A stretch of DNA of 20,950 nucleotides from JBBRNH01 sp038230415 (GTDB taxonomy: Bacteria > Bacteroidota > Bacteroidia > Cytophagales > Spirosomataceae), in contig JBBRNH010000095.1 of assembly GCA_038230415.1 (NCBI GenBank), forward strand, positions 1 through 20,950, given 5' to 3'. Position numbers and translations under genes: made by a program. Every line of letters begins with the position of its first letter. The stretch's first letter is position 1. Below are positions 1 through 7,306 of this stretch, piece by piece. The notes beneath the pieces are model-generated. The model was not told where the DNA came from. It searched no databases and saw nothing but the letters and a program-made list of their open reading frames with translations.

Positions 1-92
1 ATACGAATTGCGTGTTTCTGGCTGGTTCTCAGCATATTTTCCAGTTCTGTGCGCTGCTCCGTGTTCAGAACAGGCGTGTTCACTCGTCCCAT
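1..92 (-). CDS. IS630-type transposase, N-terminal fragment (runs off window)
   Basis: An ATG at 92 (reverse strand) opens a frame that stays open to the window edge, giving 30 residues that begin MGRVNTPVLNTEQRTELENM and end near KHAIR. The GRV..L..EQR.EL......S..KHAIR pattern resembles the start of IS630-family transposases or their HTH subunit, just before the helix-turn-helix DNA-binding region. The DDE catalytic part would lie outside the window. The call rests on a short N-terminus and family memory, so another HTH protein is possible. The terminal inverted repeat of such an element would be expected within about 93-140, but it cannot be confirmed without the other end. The gene points away from the glycan cluster. 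Confidence 0.5.
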   Translation of the reverse strand, partial: MGRVNTPVLNTEQRTELENMLRTSQKHAIR

Positions 93-186
93 GCAGGAAA
101 ATTAGGAAAATAATGGAAACTATTTTTTAGCACCTACTTAAGAGAACACATTCGCCATTAATTTGCGGTCCCAATTGGCACGATGA

Positions 187-214
187 TTGTCAGGCCTTTA
201 CTCAATTGTATAAT
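187..214 (+). promoter_or_regulatory. Possible sigma70-like promoter TTGTCA-N16-TATAAT
   Basis: TTGTCA at 187-192 and a perfect TATAAT at 209-214 are separated by 16 nt, ending 11 nt before the ATG at 226. This is the enterobacterial consensus rather than the TTG/TAnnTTTG style seen elsewhere in the window. Transcription would start close to the start codon, giving a nearly leaderless mRNA. The region is AT-rich, so a chance match is possible. Confidence 0.3.
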
Positions 215-225
215 ATAGAAGCCCA

Positions 226-1074
226 ATGAAATCCTCTACCGTAAAAACTCTTACTACTATTCTCGATACTATTGGCTTAGACGGAGACAGAATAGCGTTT
301 AAAGCGGCCATCATTGCCTACAAACTTGGCCTAAAGAAGCAAATTGATAGTCGAGAGCCATTTGACTTTGGCGATTTCAAATTGTTTATTGATCCACATG
401 ACACACTTCAGGTAGCAGGTCATGGTCAATTTGAGGAATTGGAGTTTACGACCTTAATGTCTTTAGTAAAAGAAGATACGGTTGTGTTCGATGTAGGAGC
501 TAATATGGGCTATTACTCGGTTCGGATCGCTCAGAAGGCTCGGCTTGGGAAAGTGTATTCTTTTGAGCCTGATCCCGGAAATTTTGGGATTCTGACCAAG
601 AATATCGCGCTTAATCAGTTGACAAATGTGATGGCTCGTAATGTGGCCCTGTCTGACAAAGCAGATGTATTGCGGCTTTGGAAACACCCGTTCAATGTAG
701 GTGATTACCGGCTTTACAATGACGGTGATTTTAAAGAGTACGTTGATGTGCCAACTATTTCCCTCGATTCGGTGATACCCGAACGGGTTGACCTTGTTAA
801 GATTGATGTACAAGGCTATGAGTATTTTGTATTTAACGGCGGAAAAAAACTTCTCAGTAAACACCACCCCGTAATTTTCTCCGAATTCTGGCCGCGTGGT
901 TTGTACAATAGCGGGGCAACTCCGGCGGACTATTTGAATTTAATAGAAAGCAACGGATACAAACCGTCTCTCATTGACGAAGACAAAAAACAAGTAGTTG
1001 AGACCTCGTTTGACTACCTGCGCGAGATGTCGGCAAAGCCTGTCAATCGGTACGTGAACCTTATATTTTCGTAG
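226..1074 (+). CDS. FkbM family SAM-dependent methyltransferase
   Basis: This 282-aa protein is a class I Rossmann methyltransferase of the FkbM family, whose members typically O-methylate sugar hydroxyls of polysaccharides, glycolipids or natural products using S-adenosylmethionine. SAM-binding motif I is VFDVGANMG at residues 87-95, followed by the acidic FEPDP (113-117). The family signature KIDVQGYE is at 192-199. About 80 N-terminal residues precede the fold, and there is no signal peptide, so it should be cytoplasmic. The ATG at 226 has no Shine-Dalgarno sequence. The gene is visibly AT-richer than the downstream genes and lies between a transposase fragment and a convergent FkbM gene 20 bp away, which suggests acquisition by transfer. 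The family is secure, but the substrate is unknown. Confidence 0.88.
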   Translation: MKSSTVKTLTTILDTIGLDGDRIAFKAAIIAYKLGLKKQIDSREPFDFGDFKLFIDPHDTLQVAGHGQFEELEFTTLMSLVKEDTVVFDVGANMGYYSVRIAQKARLGKVYSFEPDPGNFGILTKNIALNQLTNVMARNVALSDKADVLRLWKHPFNVGDYRLYNDGDFKEYVDVPTISLDSVIPERVDLVKIDVQGYEYFVFNGGKKLLSKHHPVIFSEFWPRGLYNSGATPADYLNLIESNGYKPSLIDEDKKQVVETSFDYLREMSAKPVNRYVNLIFS

Positions 1075-1094
1075 CATTTTTTGACCAAACACCA

Positions 1095-1886
1095 TTAAGA
1101 CAACGGGTTTTGTACCGAACGAACATAGATGTCGCCAGCATAGGTATTAAGGAAAGACTGAGTATGCGTGTGTTCTAACATCGCTTCTACTGATAACCAT
1201 GCTGGAAGGTGCCATGCCATGTTCTCGCCGATAGCATAGTTGCATTCCAATTGGTTTTGGTAAATTTTTTGCAGCGCACAAAGTGCCTTCGTAACCCGAT
1301 CACTAAATTCGGGAACGCCGTACTCAAAACTTAAGAGGGAGACAGTTTTCGAAAGCCCGCCTATCACCTCCAATTCGAAACCCTCCACATCTATTTTTAT
1401 AAAATCGGGAGAGCCATACCAAGCAATAAGGTGGTCGAGCGTCGTCAACTCTACCTGCCGTACGTTTGACCATGTGTAGCCTTCAAACCGTTTACTTTCG
1501 GTAGTAGCAGCAATCCATTCGTTTGAAAAGGTAGAGATCGTTGATGCATCCGACACATAAAAGTCACGGCTCTCCTCTTTTGCGCCCAGTCCTTTATTGA
1601 CAATGGTAATGGAATCACCAAAACGTTTGTACAAGATGTCACAACACTCTTTTTGTGGTTCAACCGCTACAACACGCGCCCCTAACTGCAAAAAGGGCTT
1701 TACCCGGTTTCCGATGTTGGCTCCTACATCGAAGCACAAACTTCCTTTTTTGATGAATTGTCCATAGAATCGTTGGCGTGGGCCAGCCATAGCCGTTTCG
1801 TCAATAAAGTTGCGAACTTTTCTGATTTGATGCAGTACGCCTTTGCTCAGGTATTTATTAGCAAGAATTTGAAATGTTGTGACCAT
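1095..1886 (-). CDS. FkbM family SAM-dependent methyltransferase (operon's last gene)
   Basis: This 263-aa FkbM methyltransferase is the last gene of the 7167-1095 operon. Motif I FDVGANIG is at residues 52-59, VEPQ at 75-78 and the family signature KIDVEGFE at 164-171. I chose the ATG at 1886. The frame extends to an ATG at 1943, but that start would overlap the GT9 gene by 37 nt and add a low-value tail, while 1886 leaves a 20-nt gap after the GT9 stop. Its likely job is to methylate a sugar on the glycan built by the upstream glycosyltransferases. It is only distantly similar to the FkbM protein encoded at 226-1074, so the two are not a recent duplication. Base composition is AT-rich like that neighbour. 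Confidence 0.85.
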   Translation of the reverse strand: MVTTFQILANKYLSKGVLHQIRKVRNFIDETAMAGPRQRFYGQFIKKGSLCFDVGANIGNRVKPFLQLGARVVAVEPQKECCDILYKRFGDSITIVNKGLGAKEESRDFYVSDASTISTFSNEWIAATTESKRFEGYTWSNVRQVELTTLDHLIAWYGSPDFIKIDVEGFELEVIGGLSKTVSLLSFEYGVPEFSDRVTKALCALQKIYQNQLECNYAIGENMAWHLPAWLSVEAMLEHTHTQSFLNTYAGDIYVRSVQNPLS

Positions 1887-1906
1887 AATATGTTTGTTTT
1901 TCGATG

Positions 1907-3130
1907 CTAAAAGATTGGGTTGTCGTCGTGGCTGAGCAACCACTGCTTCTCAATTTGGGTTACTACCCGCAGGGTTATAATGTCGGTAATGGCAAAAGAG
2001 GACTCTGGGTTAAATTGCGGAGCAATACTGGCTAAATCAGCCCGGTGCTTTTCTATAAAATCGGGGTATATGTGATGAATATGGCCCCCGAATTGGGTCG
2101 GGTACGGATGCCAGCGCACTAACGATTTCCCCTGTGAAATAACAATCGTTGGTGTCTGTGTTGACGCGGCAATATGAACAATACCTGTTTCATTGGTTAA
2201 GAGCGCGTCAGCACGAGTTAGCACAAATACCAGCTCTGGCAAAGATAACTTTCCGGTCAAATCCATGATCCGATTGAGACCGACAAGGTATCTCAAAAAA
2301 TCGTTGGCGTACTGCTTTTCACTGGGCGCACCCGTCAACACAATCTGGTGATTTGGCAACCCGGCCAAAAGTATATCGGCTACTTCAGCAAATCGCCTGG
2401 CAGGCCAAATCCTGAAATCCTGCCCTGCTCCCAATGAAAATACAATAAATCGGGTTGGCAGTTCCACTGATTTTGCGTTGTACGGGTTCAATATGGGTGG
2501 CTGTGCGGCAACCGGCTCCTGCAAAAAGCCCTCGACAAGCTGCCGGTTGCGCTCCATTTCAAACAGAATACCCGGCTTGGTACTAATTAACCGGGTATAA
2601 AGCCGGTTGCCGAACCACGCTTCCCAACGATTCATATTGATAAAATCGGTGTGGCAACCGATGCGCTCCCGCGCCCCAGATGCCACCGCCAAAAAGTCGT
2701 CTAAGACCAATACCCGGCTATACGTCGGGCAGAAAACAACCTCAGCTCCGATTTGGCGCAACCGTTGCACAAAACGAAACCGATAAAGGGGACGTGTAGA
2801 AAGTTTATAAATATCGGTCCAGAGAAACTGCTCGATTATATCGCTGTCGAATATTTCTGCAATTGACTTTGCAGCCACATTTCCACAAAAAACAAGCCGG
2901 TGATTTTGGTAACGGGCCGATTGACGGATAACGCGCAGGTAATTTCTAAACAGCAGATAGTCGCCAAGCACATCAAGTTTTATAATCAGTATCGTATTCG
3001 GCTGGCGCTTGGCAGGCGTTGTCAATCGGGCCAACGTATCAGTCAGCAAAAGCACAAGGTCAATTCCGGCCAATACCGGGACTAGCCAGGGCGATGTTTT
3101 CAGGAGCCTGATAAGGTTTTTTAGATTCAT
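1907..3130 (-). CDS. Glycosyltransferase family 9 (ADP-heptose:LPS heptosyltransferase-like)
   Basis: This 407-aa protein is a GT-B fold glycosyltransferase of family GT9, which adds heptose or related sugars from nucleotide donors to LPS-type acceptors on the cytoplasmic membrane face. The N-terminal Rossmann start is ILIIKLDVLGDYLLF (about 48-61). The C-terminal donor-site motifs are GAGQDFRIWP (234-243) and TNETGIVHIA (312-321), the last being the classic D/TxxGxxHxA motif of heptosyltransferases. A hydrophobic stretch at about 15-30 may help membrane attachment. Its ATG (3130-3128) overlaps the TGA of the preceding GT2 gene as ATGA, which indicates translational coupling. Sugar specificity cannot be read from the sequence. 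Confidence 0.87.
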   Translation of the reverse strand: MNLKNLIRLLKTSPWLVPVLAGIDLVLLLTDTLARLTTPAKRQPNTILIIKLDVLGDYLLFRNYLRVIRQSARYQNHRLVFCGNVAAKSIAEIFDSDIIEQFLWTDIYKLSTRPLYRFRFVQRLRQIGAEVVFCPTYSRVLVLDDFLAVASGARERIGCHTDFINMNRWEAWFGNRLYTRLISTKPGILFEMERNRQLVEGFLQEPVAAQPPILNPYNAKSVELPTRFIVFSLGAGQDFRIWPARRFAEVADILLAGLPNHQIVLTGAPSEKQYANDFLRYLVGLNRIMDLTGKLSLPELVFVLTRADALLTNETGIVHIAASTQTPTIVISQGKSLVRWHPYPTQFGGHIHHIYPDFIEKHRADLASIAPQFNPESSFAITDIITLRVVTQIEKQWLLSHDDNPIF

Positions 3131-3891
3131 TTAATCAGCCGGTAAGCCGCTGTAATTAATGCATTGTGCAATCGGTGCAACCCGCGAATAGTACTGGATT
3201 TCCAATGTTTGCAGAGGGTTTGGTAATCTTCGGCAAATTGCTTTTCAAACTGACTGCCTCCCTTTGAAGCACTGTGAATACGAAACGCCGTGAGCGGTTC
3301 ATCAAGTATGGCCGGGCGGTGCAACCCACTGAGCCGCAGCCACCAGTCATAATCCATCGTGTAACGAAGTGTTTCGTCCAAATACCCTAATGATTCATGG
3401 GCCGACCGTCGCCAGAACGTAGCGGGCTGGCAAACGGCATTTGTCATACCTAAGTAGGCCACCGGCGGCAGTTGGCGCAGCAACCGTTTGTAATGCCGAA
3501 TGGGTTGCTGAATTATCTGGCCCGTTTCGTTTACAATCATGCAGTCGCCGGTGAGCCAGTGCTGCTCCGGGTTTTGGGCAAAAAACTCGCCGACCCGTTG
3601 CAGGGTGCCGGTCAGAAAATAGTCGTCAGAGTTGAGCCAGCAAACCACCTCGCCCGTTGCCAGACGCAAGCCTTTGTTTATAGCATCGGTTTGCCCCCGG
3701 TCGGGTTCAACAATCAGGCGCAGCCGGTCGGTGTACGATTGCAGTACGGACAGGGTTTCGTCGGTCGAAACAGCATCCAACACAATATATTCCACTGACG
3801 GATAGCCCTGATTCAGCACTGATTCGACGGTTTGGCCGATAAACCTGCCCTGATTATACGACGGCGTGATAACGGTTATGGTGGGTAACAT
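3127..3891 (-). CDS. Glycosyltransferase family 2 (inverting, GT-A fold)
   Basis: This 254-aa GT2 enzyme transfers a sugar from a nucleotide-sugar donor to a growing glycan in the cytoplasm. The start TVITPSYNQGRFIGQTVESV is the typical GT2 nucleotide-binding beginning. DAVSTD at residues 39-44 and the metal-binding DxD-type LNSDD at 86-90 are in their expected places. There is no membrane segment apart from a mildly hydrophobic C-terminus. It lies 7 nt after the DUF2304 gene and overlaps the GT9 start by 4 nt, so it is inside one operon. Its resemblance is to the WcaA/SpsA-like branch of GT2 used in exopolysaccharide and O-antigen assembly. Donor and acceptor are unknown. Confidence 0.87.
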   Translation of the reverse strand: MLPTITVITPSYNQGRFIGQTVESVLNQGYPSVEYIVLDAVSTDETLSVLQSYTDRLRLIVEPDRGQTDAINKGLRLATGEVVCWLNSDDYFLTGTLQRVGEFFAQNPEQHWLTGDCMIVNETGQIIQQPIRHYKRLLRQLPPVAYLGMTNAVCQPATFWRRSAHESLGYLDETLRYTMDYDWWLRLSGLHRPAILDEPLTAFRIHSASKGGSQFEKQFAEDYQTLCKHWKSSTIRGLHRLHNALITAAYRLIK

Positions 3892-3898
3892 GAGCGGA

Positions 3899-4303
3899 TT
3901 AAGAAGCGGTCAAAACCGGCTCCTGAATAGGCAATGAGGCCGATGCGGGCGGTTGATGTTGCGGGGTTTGTTGTTTCAGGTAAGCTACTTCCTGCGCCAG
4001 ATTCTTGATCTGATTCTGGAGTTTCGAGTTCACTACCGATAAGTGTACCAGAAAGATGATAATGGCAAAAATAGCGGCCAGAAAGATCAGTGAGGGCGGA
4101 TAGAACACGCCCAAAAACAACGAAATTTTGGTCAGTCCATCGCGCCAAACTGAAAAAACGATCAGGATGACAGTACACAAAATCCAGACAATCGAATATT
4201 CTTCGCGCAACCGACCCTTCACGATGAGCCGAAAAATATAGAGCATGAACAGCCCTGCACCGAGCAGGCTGACGATTTGGATGGTTATGGGCAGGCTTTC
4301 CAT
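3899..4303 (-). CDS. DUF2304 domain small membrane protein
   Basis: This 134-aa protein has three hydrophobic segments (about residues 8-26, 37-53 and 65-88), with the DUF2304-type sequence LREEYSIVWIL between the first two. A predicted coiled-coil follows (about 90-116, NSKLQNQIKNLAQEVAYLKQQ), with a short Pro/Ala-rich tail. DUF2304 proteins are small membrane proteins of unknown biochemical role that are often encoded beside DPM1-like GT2 genes. Here the gene sits 7 nt from the GT2 genes on either side, which fits a partner or membrane-anchor role for the DPM1-like enzyme. That role is inferred from context only. Confidence 0.8.
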   Translation of the reverse strand: MESLPITIQIVSLLGAGLFMLYIFRLIVKGRLREEYSIVWILCTVILIVFSVWRDGLTKISLFLGVFYPPSLIFLAAIFAIIIFLVHLSVVNSKLQNQIKNLAQEVAYLKQQTPQHQPPASASLPIQEPVLTAS

Positions 4304-4310
4304 TGGGTTC

Positions 4311-5051
4311 TCAGGCGGTCAGGCGGGCGCGTTGGCCCCGCATTCTCAAATACACAAACAGGGTGCCAAGCGTCACTTTCAGCATATAATATACGGCCCG
4401 GCTGGTGTTGATGCTGGACACGCCCCCCTGCCGGTCACGCATTTCAACGGGTACCTCGCGCATCCTGAGGTTGTTCAGGCCAAACTGCACAATGGCTTCC
4501 GGTTCAGGGTATTCGTCAGGATAATACCGATTGACAACAGCCAACGTTTTTCGGTTGAAGGCCCGAAAACCCGATGTGCTATCGTAAATTGTTTGGCCGA
4601 TGAGGGCTTGATTCAGCCAGCGAAAATAGTTGATGCCAACCCGTCGCATAGCCGACGATTGGAACCCTGATTTTTCGAGAAACCGCGAGCCAATCACCAC
4701 ATCGGCCTGGTTTTCAAACAACGGTTGCAAGATTTTGGGCAGTTCGTCGGCGGGGTGTTGGCCGTCGCCATCCATTTGCACGGCCACGTCATAACCATTC
4801 CGGTAAGCAAACTTATAACCCGATTGCATGGCTCCGCCAATGCCGAGATTCACGGGTAAATCGAGATGAAGGCAATCGAGGGTGCGTAGCACAGCCAGTG
4901 TGTTATCGGTTGAGCAGTCATTTACCGTCAGTACGTCTATGTGTAGCCGGTGTTGGGTTTTCACCCGGTTGATGTCTGCCACTACGCCCGCAATGGCTTC
5001 TTCTTCGTTGAAACACGGCACAACAACCAAGATTTTCAGAGAAGCGGCCAT
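4311..5051 (-). CDS. GT2 polyprenyl-phosphate sugar synthase-like (DPM1-like)
   Basis: This 246-aa GT2 enzyme resembles dolichol/undecaprenyl-phosphate mannose (or glucose) synthases, which make lipid-linked monosaccharide donors at the inner membrane. Features are VVPCFNEEEA (10-19), NDCSTDNT (44-51), the metal site DGDGQH (94-99) and a C-terminal hydrophobic stretch. I start it at the ATG at 5051, giving MAASLKILVVVPCFNEE. The open frame reaches 5195, but that would overlap the upstream 703-aa gene by 140 nt and add a non-homologous 48-residue tail. The chosen start lies 4 nt after the preceding stop. The product would be a natural donor for the lumenal GT-C enzymes encoded in this window, including those at 9952-11784 and 12857-14710. 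That link is inferred. Confidence 0.87.
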   Translation of the reverse strand: MAASLKILVVVPCFNEEEAIAGVVADINRVKTQHRLHIDVLTVNDCSTDNTLAVLRTLDCLHLDLPVNLGIGGAMQSGYKFAYRNGYDVAVQMDGDGQHPADELPKILQPLFENQADVVIGSRFLEKSGFQSSAMRRVGINYFRWLNQALIGQTIYDSTSGFRAFNRKTLAVVNRYYPDEYPEPEAIVQFGLNNLRMREVPVEMRDRQGGVSSINTSRAVYYMLKVTLGTLFVYLRMRGQRARLTA

Positions 5052-5055
5052 ATCC

Positions 5056-7167
5056 TTAGTTGGTTGTCTGATAGATGAATAACGACCCCAACGATGTGAC
5101 CTGTTTAAGGCACCGAACTTCGGCGGGCTGTGGTTGGTGGTCGAACAGAAAATACTTGACACCCAACTGCTTAAGTTTGGGAGAGCAGGGATCAACCCCC
5201 ACCACGTAAGTATCGGCAGCTCCGCCGGGATTAATCACGACCGAATCGCGCCCGTCAATATAAGGTACATACACCGGGCGGGCGTGCCGATTATAGACCG
5301 AATCACGTTTGGCACCGGGGTCGAGTATGTGCATGGCTTTCAGATCGGGCTGATTTTTAAGACCGCTTAACTGATTGGCCCCGGTTGCAGTGGTCATAAA
5401 CGCCACTGGCTGAGACCCAAAAACAACCCACCGGGCTTTGGGGTCGCGTTGTACCACCTCCCGAACGGCTTTATAAACCACATTTTCGGTGATGGGACTC
5501 ATGCCGATTCCGACGGGGTTGACTCGCAGATTAGGCAACAGAAACAGCACCATTGCCCCGCCAAAAGCCGCCGTCCGGTACTGGAACTGTACATCGGGTA
5601 GTAGCAAAGCGCTAACTAACCCAAAAAATAGCGTTGGCGCAATGAGTTGAGCGGTGGTAAAGAACCCCGCTGAGTCGCTCACGTTGACTGATGCCGCATA
5701 GACCATTAGTCCCATAACGGCGACCACTCCGCCCAATAAATAGAGGGCTTTGATGGGCAGTTTCAGACTTGCTAAATAATTTAGATACAGAATGGTAAGT
5801 ATCACACCGGCCACACCAACGATCAACTGCACCCGTGCTGAGGTAGAGGTACTCATCAGTGTAGCTTTCGCTAAGGACAGCGGCCAGCCAAATTCCATGT
5901 AGCTCAACAGGGCCAGTAGTACGATGGCGAGAGCGGTGAGTAACGGATCGACCCGGCGGGTACGCACGAAGCAAAACACCAGCCCAAGCAGCACAACCGG
6001 CACAAACGTAACAAAGTGCGACGCTTCGGAAATGTTGAACCACGTTTGGGGCAATTTAGTATCGGACAACAGCCAGCTATAATATTCTGAAAACCAGTTG
6101 GCTGTGAAGCCCTCACCCCCCGCGTTGACGCGCTGACCGGGATACACGGTTTGGGTCATGGCATCAAGCGTCGGCTTGGCATCGTGGTAGTACAAATAGC
6201 CACTAACGCCAATCAGCCCCAGCACCGCCACTAGTGCAATGAGCTTGAACGGCAGGTTCACCAGTACATCAGTCAGCTTGTTCTGAATCAGGTAGCCCAC
6301 AAGAAGTGCAACCAACACGTAGGCCATCGGTATCTGAAATGCGGGATACAGGTTAATGGCATACACCGTGCTGAGGTAGGCAAGGGCTATGCCCAGCCCA
6401 ATCAGCGGCAACCGGCGTTTGGTGTATACTAATTCCAGGAACACCACAAACGTGAGTGCGCCAAAGCCGGTCAGAAACGTAAAAAACATGGACCACCAGA
6501 CCATGCCCGAAGAAAATGTGATCCAGAACGCGCCAAATACAGACAGCCAGAAGTTATTTTTGGTTAAGACCAGAAAAAACAGGGTGAGCGAAATCAGGGT
6601 GAAAAAAAACTTGAAATTCCACCAGAACGCAAATCCCATATCAGCACCAAGGGCAAAAAACCCCCAGTAATCGGGCCGAAACAGGCTGATAAAATGCTTC
6701 ACCGGCACGTTCATCACGAGGGGTGTCTGTTCTCCGCCGATAGCCGGATTCGTAACGGGGTAGCCCTGATTGGCCTGCGAGAGAAACACGGGGGCCAGAA
6801 TGCCCCATTCGTCAAGCCGGATTGTGTGCGGAGTTCCGGTAATGAGTCCGCGTTTGGGGTCGGAGCCATCGGGAATAATCTGATTCCAGAGCGTAATAGA
6901 CGAATAGTTTATTTTTGCTACTGTCAGCACTAACCATAACCCGACGCACAGGCCCAGAAACCACTTCCCGCGCCGGTCGAACCGGATCAGACCCGTATGC
7001 TGGCGGGGGGGAGCGGTTGTTTGGGGGGGGAGGGTGAGGTCAGGTGCGGCAACAGCGGCCTGCTTTCTGATGGGTTGCGGGGTTGGAGTTGGCGCAACTG
7101 CCCCTACCACTGTTGGGCGCAGTTCGGCGGGTCGGGTGGGGGGCGATGGCTTCTTCTTTTTCGACAT
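5056..7167 (-). CDS. Large polytopic membrane protein, GT-C/YfhO-like, family uncertain
   Basis: This is a 703-aa multi-pass membrane protein and the first gene of the operon. Residues 1-65 form a Lys/Pro/Ala-rich cytoplasmic tail (starts MSKKKKPSPP), and the first membrane helix is at about 69-84. The following outside loop contains RLDEW at 117-121, the kind of acidic motif found in the first extracytoplasmic loop of GT-C glycosyltransferases. Around 11-13 hydrophobic segments follow, then a soluble C-terminal region of about 150 residues. It resembles YfhO/GT-C-type proteins used in surface glycan or teichoic-acid glycosylation, but I cannot assign a family with certainty. It probably uses the lipid-linked sugar made by the next gene. 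Runs of C8 and C7 (coding strand) lie in the tail-coding region at 7023-7030 and 7005-7011. Confidence 0.75.
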   Translation of the reverse strand: MSKKKKPSPPTRPAELRPTVVGAVAPTPTPQPIRKQAAVAAPDLTLPPQTTAPPRQHTGLIRFDRRGKWFLGLCVGLWLVLTVAKINYSSITLWNQIIPDGSDPKRGLITGTPHTIRLDEWGILAPVFLSQANQGYPVTNPAIGGEQTPLVMNVPVKHFISLFRPDYWGFFALGADMGFAFWWNFKFFFTLISLTLFFLVLTKNNFWLSVFGAFWITFSSGMVWWSMFFTFLTGFGALTFVVFLELVYTKRRLPLIGLGIALAYLSTVYAINLYPAFQIPMAYVLVALLVGYLIQNKLTDVLVNLPFKLIALVAVLGLIGVSGYLYYHDAKPTLDAMTQTVYPGQRVNAGGEGFTANWFSEYYSWLLSDTKLPQTWFNISEASHFVTFVPVVLLGLVFCFVRTRRVDPLLTALAIVLLALLSYMEFGWPLSLAKATLMSTSTSARVQLIVGVAGVILTILYLNYLASLKLPIKALYLLGGVVAVMGLMVYAASVNVSDSAGFFTTAQLIAPTLFFGLVSALLLPDVQFQYRTAAFGGAMVLFLLPNLRVNPVGIGMSPITENVVYKAVREVVQRDPKARWVVFGSQPVAFMTTATGANQLSGLKNQPDLKAMHILDPGAKRDSVYNRHARPVYVPYIDGRDSVVINPGGAADTYVVGVDPCSPKLKQLGVKYFLFDHQPQPAEVRCLKQVTSLGSLFIYQTTN

Positions 7168-7255
7168 TATTGGGCTGATTTAGCCGTTTTCGGAGACTGG
7201 TACTCAGGGAAAGTTGTCTGTATGACCCCTAAAATTAGGTAGTTGGCTGGTTTCG

Positions 7256-7269
7256 GCAAATCTATTTGC
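7256..7269. promoter_or_regulatory. Palindrome at the divergent promoter region; -7 motif TAGATTTG for the minus operon
   Basis: The 139-bp divergent spacer 7168-7306 contains the perfect inverted repeat GCAAAT-CT-ATTTGC at 7256-7269. On the minus strand it includes TAGATTTG (7264 to 7257), an exact match to the Bacteroidota -7 consensus TAnnTTTG, which would start the 7167-1095 operon with a leader of roughly 80 nt. No well-spaced -33 TTG was found; the nearest TTTG is about 26 nt upstream. The dyad could also be an operator. Confidence 0.45.
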
Positions 7270-7306
7270 TGGCTTTCATTCGTTTCTTCTCAAATTTCGG
7301 GCCGAT

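Noticed and set aside
104..140. Imperfect AT-rich inverted repeat near the transposase start, considered as an IS end
   Set aside because: The match is interrupted by several mismatches, and the other end of the element is outside the window.
5052..5195. 48-residue N-terminal extension of the DPM1-like GT2
   Set aside because: It overlaps the coding end of the 703-aa gene. The GT2 fold starts at MAASLKILVVVPCFNEE at 5051.
7223..7242. Weak palindrome CCTAA-AA-TTAGG in the divergent spacer
   Set aside because: The arms are only 5 bp in an AT-rich leader, so it is not distinguishable from chance.
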